Below, in pieces: positions 45,410 to 56,558 of a stretch of DNA of 64,000 bases; within the stretch, counting starts at the first letter, position 1; every line of letters starts with the position of its first letter. The notes below the pieces were generated by a model. That model searched no databases. It had not been told where the DNA came from and saw only the letters and a list, made by a program, of their open reading frames with translations. The stretch spans positions 4,960,001 through 5,024,000 of the forward strand of contig NZ_LT594324.1 of NCBI RefSeq assembly GCF_900089605.1. The letters are read 5' to 3'. The translations under genes and the position numbers were made by a program. The DNA comes from Micromonospora narathiwatensis. Lineage in GTDB: Bacteria; Actinomycetota; Actinomycetes; Mycobacteriales; Micromonosporaceae.

Positions 45410-45421
45410 TAGACTGTGCCC
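45410..45421 (+). promoter_or_regulatory. leaderless -10 element of disA
   Basis: TAGACT (45410-45415), six bases, then GTG at 45422. It argues against the GTG at 45416. Confidence 0.45.
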
Positions 45422-46606
45422 GTGCCGATCGACCGCGATGCCACCAAGCCCACCGCGACGACGCCGCACGCCCGCACCGGCGCCGTGGGTTCCTCCGCCC
45501 GTCCGATCAGCGTGAGCGTGACCGGGAGCGTCGGCGGAACCGGCGGGGACCCGCTGCGGGCCAACCTCGCCCTGATGGCGCCCGGCACCGCCCTGCGGGA
45601 CGGTCTGGAGCGCATCCTGCGCGGTCGCACCGGCGCGCTGATCGTCCTCGGCTACGACAAGGTGGTCGACTCGATCTGCACCGGCGGCTTCCCGATGGAC
45701 GTCGAGTTCTCCGCGACCCGGGTCCGTGAGCTGTGCAAGATGGACGGCGCGGTGGTGCTCTCCAGCGACGGCACCCGGATCGTGCAGGCAGGTGTGCACC
45801 TGATGCCCGACCCGTCGATCCCCACCGAGGAGTCCGGCACCCGGCACCGCACGGCGGAGCGGGTGGCCCGGCAGACCGGCTACCCGGTCATCTCGGTCAG
45901 CCAGTCCATGCGGATCATCAGCCTCTACGTCAACGGCCAGCGGCACGTGCTGGACGACTCGGCGGCGATCCTGTCCCGGGCCAACCAGGCCCTGGCCACC
46001 CTGGAGCGCTACAAGCTCCGCCTCGACGAGGTCTCCGGCACCCTGTCCGCCCTGGAGATCGAGGACCTGGTCACCGTACGCGACGCGGTGGCGGTGGTGC
46101 AGCGGCTGGAGATGGTCCGCCGGATCGCCGACGAGATCGCCGGGTACGTGGTGGAGCTGGGCACCGACGGTCGGCTGCTCGCCCTCCAGCTCGACGAGCT
46201 GATGGCCGGCGTCGACGCCGACCGTACCCTGGTCATCCGGGACTACCTGCCGGTCGGCCGGAAGTCGCGCACCCTCGACGAGGCGCTGGTCGAGCTGGAT
46301 CTGCTCAGCGCCACCGAGCTGATCGACCTGGTCGCGGTGGCCAAGGCGATCGGCTACCCGTCCGCCTCCGACGCTCTCGACGCGGCGGTGAGCCCGCGCG
46401 GCTTCCGCCTGCTGGCGAAGGTGCCTCGACTGCCCGCAGCCGTGGTGGACCGGCTGGTGGTGCACTTCGGCAGCCTCCAGCGGCTGCTCGGTGCCACGGT
46501 GGAGGACCTCCAGGCCGTCGAGGGGGTCGGCGACGCCCGGGCCCGGGGCGTCCGCGAGGGGCTGTCCCGGCTCGCCGAGGCGTCCATTCTGGAGCGGTAC
46601 GTCTGA
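45422..46606 (+). CDS. disA: DNA integrity scanning diadenylate cyclase
   Basis: A 394-residue octameric protein that synthesises c-di-AMP from ATP and scans DNA for branched structures. The DAC domain has [24 protein letters not shown] and the [15 protein letters not shown] active-site loop; a helical linker and a C-terminal helix-hairpin-helix DNA-binding domain ([34 protein letters not shown]) follow. The GTG at 45422 is favoured over the one at 45416 because it sits at the expected leaderless spacing. The N-terminus has about 35 extra low-complexity residues compared with the DAC core. Confidence 0.94.
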   Translation: MPIDRDATKPTATTPHARTGAVGSSARPISVSVTGSVGGTGGDPLRANLALMAPGTALRDGLERILRGRTGALIVLGYDKVVDSICTGGFPMDVEFSATRVRELCKMDGAVVLSSDGTRIVQAGVHLMPDPSIPTEESGTRHRTAERVARQTGYPVISVSQSMRIISLYVNGQRHVLDDSAAILSRANQALATLERYKLRLDEVSGTLSALEIEDLVTVRDAVAVVQRLEMVRRIADEIAGYVVELGTDGRLLALQLDELMAGVDADRTLVIRDYLPVGRKSRTLDEALVELDLLSATELIDLVAVAKAIGYPSASDALDAAVSPRGFRLLAKVPRLPAAVVDRLVVHFGSLQRLLGATVEDLQAVEGVGDARARGVREGLSRLAEASILERYV

Positions 46607-46615
46607 GCCGCCGCC

Positions 46616-46639
46616 CCGGGTCGGGCCTGCCCGACCCGG
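46616..46639. terminator. bidirectional terminator
   Basis: CCGGGTCGGGC and GCCCGACCCGG, 11-bp perfect arms separated by CT, between convergent genes. Confidence 0.75.
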
Positions 46640-46646
46640 TCGCCGG

Positions 46647-47402
46647 TCAGTTGGTGATGGTCAGCTGCACCGGTTTGCTGATCTTGGTGTCCAGCCGCGC
46701 GAGAAGCTGGTAGGTGCCAGCGGGGACGAATTCGCCGGCGGCGAGGCCGTTCGCGCAGCGGTTGCTGTACCGGCCGTTCCAGCCCAGCTCGTAGGAACGC
46801 TCGAAGTTCGGGGTGAACGACTGCACGTCCGATTCCCGGGCGGTGCCGCAGGTGTCGGAGGACCAGACCTTGTCGGCACCGGCCTTGATGTACAGCTCCT
46901 GTGGGCCGGAGCCGACGTCCCGGCTGCACGTACGCCCCGAGACGTTCTTAATCTTGAAGCGCAGGGTGACCACGGTGCCCCGCTGGGCGGTGGCCGGCAG
47001 CGCCACCGGGGTCACCTGGATCTCTGAGTCGGCGCAGGTCCCGTCGTCGACCACCGGGGCGACCGAGGCGTCCGTCCCGCTGCCGCCACTCGCCGGGCCG
47101 CCCTGCCCGCCACCCGTCGGACCGCCCTGCCCGCCGTCCGCGCCGCCGTCCGCGCCGCTGCCGGAGTCCTCCGGCGTCGGGGACGGGCTGCCGGACTTCG
47201 GGGTCAGCACCGACTCGGTCGGCCGCGGGGTCGAGGTGGACGCCTTCCCCGACGGGCCGGCGCCGTCCGCGCTGGTGTTCTTGGGCTCCTGACCCGTGCA
47301 GGAATAGAGCAGGACAATCAGGAAGAGAAGCCCCGCTCCGAGCACGACGGCGCGACGCCGCCAATACACGGCGGGTGGCAGGGGGCCGACCGTCAGACGC
47401 AT
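46647..47402 (-). CDS. membrane-anchored exported protein
   Basis: A 251-residue protein. A basic N-terminus and one transmembrane helix (RAVVLGAGLLFLIVLLYSC) are followed by a 90-residue disordered linker (TSTPRPTESVLTPKSG..., GGADGGQGGPTGGGQGG) and an external Ig-like domain with three cysteine-containing segments (DDGTCADSEIQVTPVALPATAQRGTVVTLRFKIKNVSGRTCSRDVG, SSDTCGTARE, SNRCANGL). An equivalent anchored protein lies next to disA in mycobacteria. Function unknown. Convergent with disA. Confidence 0.7.
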   Translation of the reverse strand: MRLTVGPLPPAVYWRRRAVVLGAGLLFLIVLLYSCTGQEPKNTSADGAGPSGKASTSTPRPTESVLTPKSGSPSPTPEDSGSGADGGADGGQGGPTGGGQGGPASGGSGTDASVAPVVDDGTCADSEIQVTPVALPATAQRGTVVTLRFKIKNVSGRTCSRDVGSGPQELYIKAGADKVWSSDTCGTARESDVQSFTPNFERSYELGWNGRYSNRCANGLAAGEFVPAGTYQLLARLDTKISKPVQLTITN

Positions 47403-47559
47403 GATGCGTTCACCGTAGTCGGGCGGCGCACGGCGCGGGGAGCGACGCGCCGGTGCGTCTCGGTCGCACCGGTCCGACCATCCACAGTCGACTTTCCACG
47501 ATCACCGAACGGCTCCGGACGGGCGCGCAGCGCCACGACGGACCCCGGGCCCTGCTCGG

Positions 47560-48120
47560 TCAGAGGTAGACCTTGCGCTGGTAGACGGCGTGCGCGCTGG
47601 CCACCCGGTCGAGGAAGAGCAGGCCGGCGCAGTGGTCGATCTCGTGCTGGAGCGCCCGCGCCTCGAAGGCGTCGGTGACCAGCCGCACGGGCTCGCCGGT
47701 GCCCGGGAGCACCGCCTCAACCACCAGCCGGCCGGCGCGCTTCACGTCACCGGTCAGGTCGGGCACCGACATGCAGCCCTCCCGCCCGGCCTTCCAGCGG
47801 GACGCCTCGACCACCTTCGCGTTGCAGAGCACGAACGTGCCGTGCACGGTGGCCGCCTTCGGATGGCCGGTGACGTCCACCGCGAACACCTGGGCGCTCA
47901 CCCCGACCTGCGGCGCGGCGAGGCCCACGCAACCCGGCGAGATCCGCATGGTGGCGACCAGGTCGGCGGCGAGTCGGACCACCTCGTCCGAGGTCGGGTC
48001 GACCTCCGGGCCGGGCCGGCTGAGCACCGGGTCGGGCGCGACCACCACCGGCCGTACCTCACCCGGCACCGCCAGCGCGTCGGGGGTCCAGCCGCCCAGG
48101 CCGACGTACTCGGCGGTCAC
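47560..48120 (-). CDS. def: peptide deformylase
   Basis: A 186-residue metalloenzyme removing the N-formyl group from nascent proteins. All three motifs are present: GCVGLAAPQVG, EGCMSVPD (metal Cys) and QHEIDHCAG (two metal His and catalytic Glu). GTG start overlaps the stop of the ACT-domain gene by GTGA. The final segment LFLDRVASAHAVYQRKVYL is slightly longer than in minimal deformylases. Confidence 0.93.
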   Translation of the reverse strand: MTAEYVGLGGWTPDALAVPGEVRPVVVAPDPVLSRPGPEVDPTSDEVVRLAADLVATMRISPGCVGLAAPQVGVSAQVFAVDVTGHPKAATVHGTFVLCNAKVVEASRWKAGREGCMSVPDLTGDVKRAGRLVVEAVLPGTGEPVRLVTDAFEARALQHEIDHCAGLLFLDRVASAHAVYQRKVYL

Positions 48121-48629
48121 AGCAGGTCCGTGTCCGCCGGGCGGAGGCTGACGCCCACGCCGAGCTCGGCGGCGGTACGGGCGAGCCGGCCGGCCACCTC
48201 GTCGGAGCTGCCCGGTGGCAGCTCGACCTCGGCGACCACCACATAGAGGGACCCGGTCAGCCGGGTGCTCAGATCGGTGACGTTGCCGCCCGCGTCGGCC
48301 AGCACCCGGGTCATCGTGGCGACGATGCCCATCCGGTCCGCGCCGTGCACCGCCAGCACGTAGGGCTCGCCGGGCGTCGGCGTCTGCCCGTCCGGGGTGA
48401 CCGCGCGTACGGTGGCCAGGAGCTGGCCGTCGGCGGCGAGCGGGGCCAGCGCGGCCTCGACGTCGGCGGCGGCCGGGCCCACGCAGATCAGGGTCATCGC
48501 GAAGTGACCCCGCAGCCGGGTCATCGTGGAGTCGGTGAGGTTCGCGCCGAGCGCCGCGAGCGCCTCGGCGACATCGGCCACGATGCCCGGCCGGTCCCGG
48601 CCGATGACGGTGATCGCGAGCTCGTTCAT
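48117..48629 (-). CDS. GcvR-like tandem ACT domain protein
   Basis: A 170-residue protein of two ACT domains: ELAITVIGRDRPGIVADVAEALAALGANLTDSTMTRL and PYVLAVHGADRMGIVATMTRVLADAGGNVTDLSTRL. Each carries the G-x-DRxGIV ligand-binding turn, like the glycine cleavage repressor GcvR. It probably senses an amino acid and modulates another protein, since it has no DNA-binding domain. It is translationally coupled to def. Confidence 0.85.
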   Translation of the reverse strand: MNELAITVIGRDRPGIVADVAEALAALGANLTDSTMTRLRGHFAMTLICVGPAAADVEAALAPLAADGQLLATVRAVTPDGQTPTPGEPYVLAVHGADRMGIVATMTRVLADAGGNVTDLSTRLTGSLYVVVAEVELPPGSSDEVAGRLARTAAELGVGVSLRPADTDLL

Positions 48630-48726
48630 CCGGACATTCTGCCGCGTCGCTCCCAGGGTGGCCGGAGGGGCCCGCCCCGCCCGCCCATCCTGCGGGAAAG
48701 CCACCCGTGACATGATCGGCAGCGCC

Positions 48727-49632
48727 ATGTCCGAGCCCACCTTCGCCACCCTGGTCAGCCGCTGGTACGAGCGGAACGCCCGCGACCTGCCGTGGCGCGA
48801 GCCGGGCGTCGGCGCCTGGGCGATCCTGGTCAGCGAGGTCATGCTCCAGCAGACGCCGGTGGTCCGGGTGCTGCCCGCCTGGGCGGCGTGGCTGGACCGC
48901 TGGCCCACCCCGGCCGCCCTCGCGGAGGACACCCCGGCCGAGGCGATCCGGATGTGGGGCCGGCTCGGCTACCCCCGCCGGGCGGTGCGGCTGCGGGACT
49001 GCGCGGTGGCGATCGTGCAGCGGCACGGCGGCGAGGTGCCGGATCGGCTGGAGCAGTTGCTGGCGCTGCCCGGCGTCGGGACGTACACGGCCCGGGCGGT
49101 GGCGGCGTTCGCCTTCGGGCAGCGGCACCCCGTGGTCGACACCAACGTACGCCGGGTGGTGTGCCGGGCGATCGCCGGCGAGCCGGACGCCGGCCCGGCC
49201 ACCCGCCCCGCCGACCTGGTCGCCACCGAGGAGCTGCTGCCCGTTGAGCCCGCCGCGGCGGCCCTGGCCAGCGCCGCCTTCATGGAACTCGGCGCGGTGG
49301 TCTGCACCGCCCGCGCGCCACGGTGCGCGGTGTGCCCGGTCGAGTCGGTCTGCGCCTGGCGGGCGTCCGGCCAGGAGGCGCCGGCCGGTCCGACCCGCCG
49401 TCCCCAGCGCTACGCCGGCACCGACCGTCAGGTACGCGGTCTGCTGCTCGCGGTGCTCCGCGAGGCGACCGGCCCGGTGCCGCACCAGCGGCTGGACCAG
49501 GTCTGGCACGACGACGTGCAACGCGCCCGGGCGCTGGCCGGGCTGGTCACCGACGGCCTGGTCGAGCCGGTCGGCGAGGAGTCCTTCCGCCTGATCGGGG
49601 ACGGCCCCCCGGTCCCCCTCCCCCGCCCCTGA
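48727..49632 (+). CDS. mutY: A/G-specific adenine glycosylase
   Basis: A 301-residue base-excision repair enzyme that removes adenine opposite 8-oxoguanine. It has the catalytic Glu in SEVMLQQTPVVRV, helix-hairpin-helix LPGVGTYTARAVAAFAFG with the catalytic Asp in VVDTNVRRV, and a [4Fe-4S] site CTARAPRCAVCPVESVC. The C-terminal NUDIX-like 8-oxoG recognition domain is reduced, as in other actinobacterial forms. ATG at 48727 or 48712. Divergent from the ACT-def pair. Confidence 0.93.
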   Translation: MSEPTFATLVSRWYERNARDLPWREPGVGAWAILVSEVMLQQTPVVRVLPAWAAWLDRWPTPAALAEDTPAEAIRMWGRLGYPRRAVRLRDCAVAIVQRHGGEVPDRLEQLLALPGVGTYTARAVAAFAFGQRHPVVDTNVRRVVCRAIAGEPDAGPATRPADLVATEELLPVEPAAAALASAAFMELGAVVCTARAPRCAVCPVESVCAWRASGQEAPAGPTRRPQRYAGTDRQVRGLLLAVLREATGPVPHQRLDQVWHDDVQRARALAGLVTDGLVEPVGEESFRLIGDGPPVPLPRP

Positions 49633-49687
49633 ACCGCCCGGCGGCACCCCGCCGGTCCCCACGCGGCGCACTCGCGCCGCGGCCGAC

Positions 49688-49761
49688 CCCGCCACAACGC
49701 CGATCTGGCGGGTTCCAGCCGCCGCCGGCCCCGCCACATCGCCGACCCGAAGTCGATCAAG
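49688..49761. repeat. REP-like palindromic repeat, copy 5
   Basis: Read on the minus strand: TTGATCGACTTCGGGTCGGC, GATGTGGCGGGG, then AACCCGCCAGATCGGCG and GTTGTGGCGGGGTCGG. It lies between convergent mutY and clpC. Confidence 0.6.
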
Positions 49762-49796
49762 CACGGGACGGCCGGGCGGGACTGCGAGGACAGGAA

Positions 49797-49844
49797 AGGC
49801 GACGGCCCCGGTGGCTCTCGCCTACCGGGGCCGCCGCCCTTTTG
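49797..49844. terminator. bidirectional terminator between mutY and clpC
   Basis: AAAGGCGACGGCCCCGGT / ACCGGGGCCGCCGCCCTTTT around an 11-base loop; T runs on both strands. Confidence 0.8.
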
Positions 49845-49860
49845 TCAGATCCGCCCGGCG

Positions 49861-52398
<2,538 letters not shown>

Positions 52399-52602
52399 GC
52401 CCTCGTGCTCCTCACATGCCGTGCGCCTTGATGGTCAAGATCTTGGCGGGGCCGGTGCGCGGACGTCCGGGACGGGCGTCCGTGCCTCCTTACTCTATCG
52501 CCGCGGACCGACTCCGCTGAGGTCGTGTGTCCCCGCGAAAGGCCGTTCCCACGTCGTTTCTGACAACCGTCCACGCTCAGCAGGTGTTCCGGTACCCCTG
52601 GC

Positions 52603-52620
52603 TGTACGCGCAGAGCGAAA
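52603..52620. promoter_or_regulatory. candidate ClgR operator
   Basis: The core is CGC-N5-GCG in TGTACGCGCAGAGCGAAA, resembling the ClgR box recalled from corynebacteria and streptomycetes, which controls clp genes. It lies about 205 bp upstream of the clpC start. Confidence 0.38.
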
Positions 52621-52703
52621 TTCGACCACTGGTGGAAAAGCCCGGTCGGGGGCCTCCGGAAGGTCTTCCGGGCTCGGGGCGGGCGGCGTCGGTGCCACCG
52701 CCG

Positions 52704-52746
52704 TCATCCACAACCTGTGGACAGCATCTCCACCGCCTGTGGACAA
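52704..52746. promoter_or_regulatory. cluster of three DnaA-box-like sites
   Basis: TCATCCACA (52704-52712, plus), CTGTCCACA (52716-52724, minus) and TTGTCCACA (52738-52746, minus) within 43 bp; the third is a perfect actinobacterial box. Confidence 0.45.
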
Positions 52747-52921
52747 CCTGCCCCGGGACGGTTTTCTTCCCGCCCCCGACCCGGTTCCACGGCGTACCGT
52801 CCGGCGTGCCCGACACGTCCCGCACGGACCGGACAGACGGCTCACCAGGGCGGAAACGGCGACGCCGGCCCGGAGTGGCACTCCGGTCCGGCGTCGGTGT
52901 CGCCCGGTACGGGTCGTCGGA

Positions 52922-53272
52922 TCAGTGACCAGCCTTCGCGTGGTACTCCTCGACGATCTCCTGCGGGATGCGGCCCCGGTCGGAGATGTCCTTGCCGGCC
53001 TTCTTCGCCCAGGCCCGGATGGCCTTGTTCTGCTCACGGTCGGCTGTCGCGCCGCCCCGGCCGCGCGCGGCCCGGCCGCCGACGACCACCCCACCACGAC
53101 CGACCTTGGTCCCGTGCGCGATGTACTGAGCGAATACGTCACGCAATTTCTCGGCGTTGGTCGACGACAGGTCGATCTCGTACTGCACCCCGTCGAGCGC
53201 GAACTTGACGGTCTCGTCAGCGTCCCCGCCGTCCAGGTCATCGACCAGCTTGTGAATGATCTGCTTGGCCAC
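52922..53272 (-). CDS. lsr2: nucleoid-associated silencer Lsr2
   Basis: A 116-residue H-NS-like protein. The N-terminal oligomerisation strand region (AKQIIHKLVDDLDGGDADETVKFALDGVQYEIDLSSTNAEKLRDVFAQYIAH) is followed by a basic linker rich in Gly/Arg and the C-terminal DNA-binding domain ending IRAWAKKAGKDISDRGRIPQEIVEEYHAKAG, with an RGR AT-hook-like motif that inserts into AT-rich minor grooves. The ATG at 53281 directly abuts AAAGGA, so the start is the GTG at 53272 with a nine-base spacing. It silences AT-rich foreign DNA. Located between clpC and lysS as in mycobacteria. Confidence 0.95.
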   Translation of the reverse strand: MAKQIIHKLVDDLDGGDADETVKFALDGVQYEIDLSSTNAEKLRDVFAQYIAHGTKVGRGGVVVGGRAARGRGGATADREQNKAIRAWAKKAGKDISDRGRIPQEIVEEYHAKAGH

Positions 53273-53320
53273 GTCCCACATTCCTTTCGAGCAGGGTGGT
53301 GCTCCTGCGAATCCAGGAGA

Positions 53321-53351
53321 ACAATAACCTGCCCGATGCTTGCCGCGTCAA
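53321..53351 (-). promoter_or_regulatory. lsr2 promoter
   Basis: Minus-strand TTGACG (53346-53351), 19 bases, TATTGT (53321-53326). Good housekeeping-sigma matches just upstream of lsr2. Confidence 0.5.
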
Positions 53352-53385
53352 TAGGATGCGGTAACGACCCGGGGACGGGCGGCGG

Positions 53386-54894
53386 CTACTCCGGCCGAAC
53401 CAACGGGAACAGGATGGTTTCCCGAATTCCCAGGCCGGTCAGCGCCATCAAGAGCCGGTCGATTCCCATTCCCATACCACCGGCCGGCGGCATTCCGTAC
53501 TCCATGGCCCGGAGGAAGTCCTCGTCCAGTCGCATCGCCTCGTCGTCGCCACGGGCGGCGAGCTGCGCCTGGGCCACCAGCCGCTCCCGCTGCACCACCG
53601 GGTCGACCAGCTCGGAGTACGCCGTGCCCAGCTCGAAACCGAGGACGTAGAGGTCCCACTTCTCGGCCAGTCCCGGCTCGCCGCGGTGGGCCCGGGTCAG
53701 CGGGCTGGTCTCCTCCGGGTAGTCGCACACGAAGGTGGGCGCCTGCAGCGACGGCACCACCAGTTCCTCGAACAGCTCCTCGGCCAGCTTGCCCGGACCC
53801 CACTTCGGGTCGACCGCGAGCCCGACCTTGTCGGCGTACTCGACGAGCCGGGACCTTTCGGTGCGGACGGTGACCTCCTCACCGAGCGCTTCGGAAAGAA
53901 CACCGAACAGCGTCACCGACCGCCACTCGCCGCCCAGATCGAACTCCTGGCCGTCGGCGTGGGTGACCACCGTCGATCCGGCGACCGCGATCGCCGCCTG
54001 CTGCACGAGATTTCGGGTCAGCTCGGCCATCGTGTTGTAGTCGCCGTACGCCTGGTAGGCCTCGAGCATCGCGAACTCCGGCGAGTGCGACGAGTCGATG
54101 CCCTCATTACGGAAGTTGCGGTTGATCTCGAAGACCCGGTCCACGCCGCCCACCACGGCGCGCTTGAGAAACAGTTCCGGCGCGATTCGCAGATACAGAT
54201 CGGTGTTGAGCGCATTGCTGTGGGTCACGAATGGGCGGGCCGCCGCGCCGCCGTGCAGCAACTGGAGCATCGGGGTCTCCACCTCGATGAAGTCCTGCGC
54301 GTGCAGAGTGTCACGGAGGCTACGCACGGCGGTCGCCCGGGTACGCACCATCTGCCGTGCCTGCTCGCGGACCACCAGGTCCACGTAACGCTGGCGGACC
54401 CGGGCCTCCTCGCTCAGCGGCTTGTGCGCCACCGGCAGCGGGCGCAGTGCCTTGGCGGTGACCGCCCACTCCTCGACCAGCACCGACAGCTCGCCACGCC
54501 GGCTGGTGATCACCTCTCCGGTGACGCCGACGTGGTCGCCGAGGTCGACCAGGCGCTTCCAGTCCTCCAGCCGCTGCGCGCCGACCCGGTCCAGCGAGAG
54601 CATCGCCTGGAGTTCGGTGCCGTCGCCGTCCCGAAGGGTGGCGAAGCAGAGCTTCCCGGTGTTGCGTACGAAGATCACCCGGCCGGTGACCGAGACCCGG
54701 TCGCCGGTGGCGGTGTCGGTGGGCAGGTCGGCGTACTGGGTGCGGATCCGGGCCAGCGTGCTGGTCCGGGGGTATCCGACGGGGTACGCCTCGACGCCCT
54801 CGGCGAGCATCCGGTCCCGCTTCTCCCGGCGGACCTTCATCTGCTCGGGAAGGTCGTCGGCGGGGTCTACTGGCACGGCGTTCTGCTCGGTCAC
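53386..54894 (-). CDS. lysS: lysyl-tRNA synthetase, class II
   Basis: A 502-residue class IIb synthetase. N-terminal OB-fold anticodon-binding domain ([28 protein letters not shown]), then the catalytic domain with motif 2 ([29 protein letters not shown]) and motif 3 ([19 protein letters not shown]). The GTG at 54894 is chosen because GAGGAAG lies eight bases upstream; a TTG at 54909 lacks a site. Upstream of lsr2 on the same strand. It charges tRNA-Lys. Confidence 0.95.
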   Translation of the reverse strand: MTEQNAVPVDPADDLPEQMKVRREKRDRMLAEGVEAYPVGYPRTSTLARIRTQYADLPTDTATGDRVSVTGRVIFVRNTGKLCFATLRDGDGTELQAMLSLDRVGAQRLEDWKRLVDLGDHVGVTGEVITSRRGELSVLVEEWAVTAKALRPLPVAHKPLSEEARVRQRYVDLVVREQARQMVRTRATAVRSLRDTLHAQDFIEVETPMLQLLHGGAAARPFVTHSNALNTDLYLRIAPELFLKRAVVGGVDRVFEINRNFRNEGIDSSHSPEFAMLEAYQAYGDYNTMAELTRNLVQQAAIAVAGSTVVTHADGQEFDLGGEWRSVTLFGVLSEALGEEVTVRTERSRLVEYADKVGLAVDPKWGPGKLAEELFEELVVPSLQAPTFVCDYPEETSPLTRAHRGEPGLAEKWDLYVLGFELGTAYSELVDPVVQRERLVAQAQLAARGDDEAMRLDEDFLRAMEYGMPPAGGMGMGIDRLLMALTGLGIRETILFPLVRPE

Positions 54895-54988
54895 GGCACG
54901 CTTCCTCAAGCCTTGGCGGGATATCGGCGGGTCAGCACATGAGCGTACTCAAGCCCCGTGCCGGCCGTTACGGGATAACCTGCCGCCC

Positions 54989-55771
54989 ATGACGGACCCC
55001 ACTCAGGCGCTCTCCTTCGGCGCCGCCGCCGCCGACTACGACCGGTTCCGGCCCCGCTATCCGGAGGAGGCGCTGCGCTGGGCCCTCGACGGCCTGGCCG
55101 CGCCGGCCCGGGTGGTGGATCTGGCCGCGGGCACCGGCATCCTCACCCGGGGACTGCTCGCGCTCGGGCCCTCCGACGGCTCCGGGTCGCGGCGCGGCGG
55201 GCCGGAGTTGTCGCAGGTCGTACCCGTGGAGCCGGATCCGGGGATGCGGGCGCAACTGGCGGTCGCGACCCCGGGCGTGACGGCCCTGGCGGGCAGCGCC
55301 GAGTCGGTGCCGCTGCCGGACGGGTCGGCGGACGCGGTGCTGGTGGGGCAGGCGTACCACTGGTTCGACCGGGAGCCGGCGCACGCCGAGATCGCCCGGG
55401 TGCTGCGGCCCGGCGGCACCTTCGCCCCGATCTGGAACGTCCGGGACGAGCGGGTGGCCTGGGTGGCGGAGCTGACCCGGATCGCCCACCTCGGCGACAA
55501 CGCGGGCAACGTGGTCGAGAGGTACGGCGACTTCGGTCCGGCGTTCGAGCCGGTCGAACTGGGCGAGTTCGCCCACTCGACCACGCTGACGCCCGACGAG
55601 GTGGTCGGCATGCTGCACACCCGGTCGTACTGGCTCACCGCCTCGCCGGACGAGCAGGAGCGGGTCGACCGGGACCTGCGGCAGCTCTTCGCCACCCACC
55701 CGGACCTGGCCGGCCGGGAGACCGTCGAGCTGCCCTACCGGACGTACGTCTTCCGCACCCACCGGCGCTGA
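54989..55771 (+). CDS. class I SAM-dependent methyltransferase
   Basis: A 260-residue protein. It opens with ALSFGAAAADYDRFRPRYPEEALRWAL, then motif I VVDLAAGTGILTRGLLALG, a VPVEPDPGMRAQL turn, and SADAVLVGQAYHWFDREPAHAEIARVLRPGGTFAPIWN. This QAYHWFD pattern is typical of small methyltransferases related to yeast Crg1 and trans-aconitate methyltransferase. A Gly/Ser/Arg-rich insert (PSDGSGSRRGGPELSQ) follows motif I. TAACCT ends seven bases before the ATG, consistent with leaderless start. Substrate unknown. Confidence 0.85.
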   Translation: MTDPTQALSFGAAAADYDRFRPRYPEEALRWALDGLAAPARVVDLAAGTGILTRGLLALGPSDGSGSRRGGPELSQVVPVEPDPGMRAQLAVATPGVTALAGSAESVPLPDGSADAVLVGQAYHWFDREPAHAEIARVLRPGGTFAPIWNVRDERVAWVAELTRIAHLGDNAGNVVERYGDFGPAFEPVELGEFAHSTTLTPDEVVGMLHTRSYWLTASPDEQERVDRDLRQLFATHPDLAGRETVELPYRTYVFRTHRR

Positions 55772-55782
55772 CCGGCCGAGGG

Positions 55783-56541
55783 TCACACGTTGCGTTCGTA
55801 GACCATCCGCAGGCCGATCAGGGTGATCATCGGTTCGTGGTGGGTGATCGTGTGGCACTCGCCCAGCACCAGGGAGGCCAGGCCACCGGTGGCGATCACC
55901 GCCTTCACCTCGCCCAGTTCCTCGGTCATCCGCTCGACGATCCGGTCCACCTGACCGGCGAAGCCGAAATAGAGCCCGGCCTGGAGGCACTCCACGGTGT
56001 TCTTGCCGATCACCGAGCGGGGCTTGGTGGCCTCCACCTTGCGGAGCTGGGCGGCGCGGGCCGCGAGCGCGTCGAAGGAGATCTCGATGCCCGGCGCGAA
56101 CGCGCCACCGAGGAACTCGCCCCGACCGCTGATCACGTCGAAGTTGGTGGTGGTGCCGAAGTCCACCACGATCGACGGCCCGCCGTAGAGGGTGTACGCG
56201 GCCAGGGTGTTGACCACCCGGTCCGCGCCGACCTCCTTCGGGTTGTCGATGGCGAGCTGCACCCCGGTGCGTACCCCGGGCTCGACGATCACGCTCGGCA
56301 GGTCCGCGTAGTAGCGGGACAGCATGGTACGCAGCGAGCGCAGCGCGGCCGGCACGGTCGAGCAGGCGGCCACCCCGGTGATCTCCACGGCGTCACCGGC
56401 CAGCAGCCCCCGGAACTTCAGACCCAGCTCGTCCGCGGTGGAACGGGCGTCGGTCTTGATCCGCCAGGAGTGCACCAGCTTGTCGCCGTCGAAGGTCGCC
56501 AGCACGGTGTTGGTGTTTCCGATGTCGATGCAGAGCAGCAC
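55783..56541 (-). CDS. coaX: type III pantothenate kinase
   Basis: A 252-residue ASKHA-fold kinase starting CoA synthesis. The phosphate-binding loop is DIGNTNTVLATF; GADRVVNTLAAY and VVDFGTTTNFDVI are the pantothenate and adenosine motifs; VIATGGLASLV closes the fold. It lies 17 bp after nadC and is the last gene of the leftward cofactor run. Unlike type I CoaA it is not feedback-inhibited by CoA. Confidence 0.95.
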   Translation of the reverse strand: MLLCIDIGNTNTVLATFDGDKLVHSWRIKTDARSTADELGLKFRGLLAGDAVEITGVAACSTVPAALRSLRTMLSRYYADLPSVIVEPGVRTGVQLAIDNPKEVGADRVVNTLAAYTLYGGPSIVVDFGTTTNFDVISGRGEFLGGAFAPGIEISFDALAARAAQLRKVEATKPRSVIGKNTVECLQAGLYFGFAGQVDRIVERMTEELGEVKAVIATGGLASLVLGECHTITHHEPMITLIGLRMVYERNV

Positions 56542-56558
56542 GACCGCAGCCTAGACGC

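Larger units (their letters stand above)
52399..52921. other. large clpC upstream region
   Basis: 523 bp without a supportable gene. It contains the clpC promoter and leader, a ClgR-like palindrome at 52603-52620, and three DnaA-box-like sites at 52704-52746, ending at the lsr2 stop codon. Several overlapping open frames exist on both strands but have no credible start sites or protein-like composition. Confidence 0.6.

Noticed and set aside
45416..45418. GTG at 45416 as the disA start
   Set aside because: It overlaps the spacing between the TAGACT -10 and the likely leaderless start at 45422.
42898..45630. 910-codon minus-strand ORF opposite radA
   Set aside because: Arg/His/Gly-rich shadow of lpqE, radA and disA; no start site or domains.
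52704..52746. Replication origin
   Set aside because: Only three boxes, no dnaA or dnaN, and no AT-rich unwinding region; the surrounding genes belong to the lysS-clpC region far from oriC in relatives.
53279..53281. ATG as the lsr2 start
   Set aside because: The only Shine-Dalgarno (AAAGGA) touches this ATG with no spacing; GTG at 53272 has a nine-base spacing and gives the usual N-terminus.
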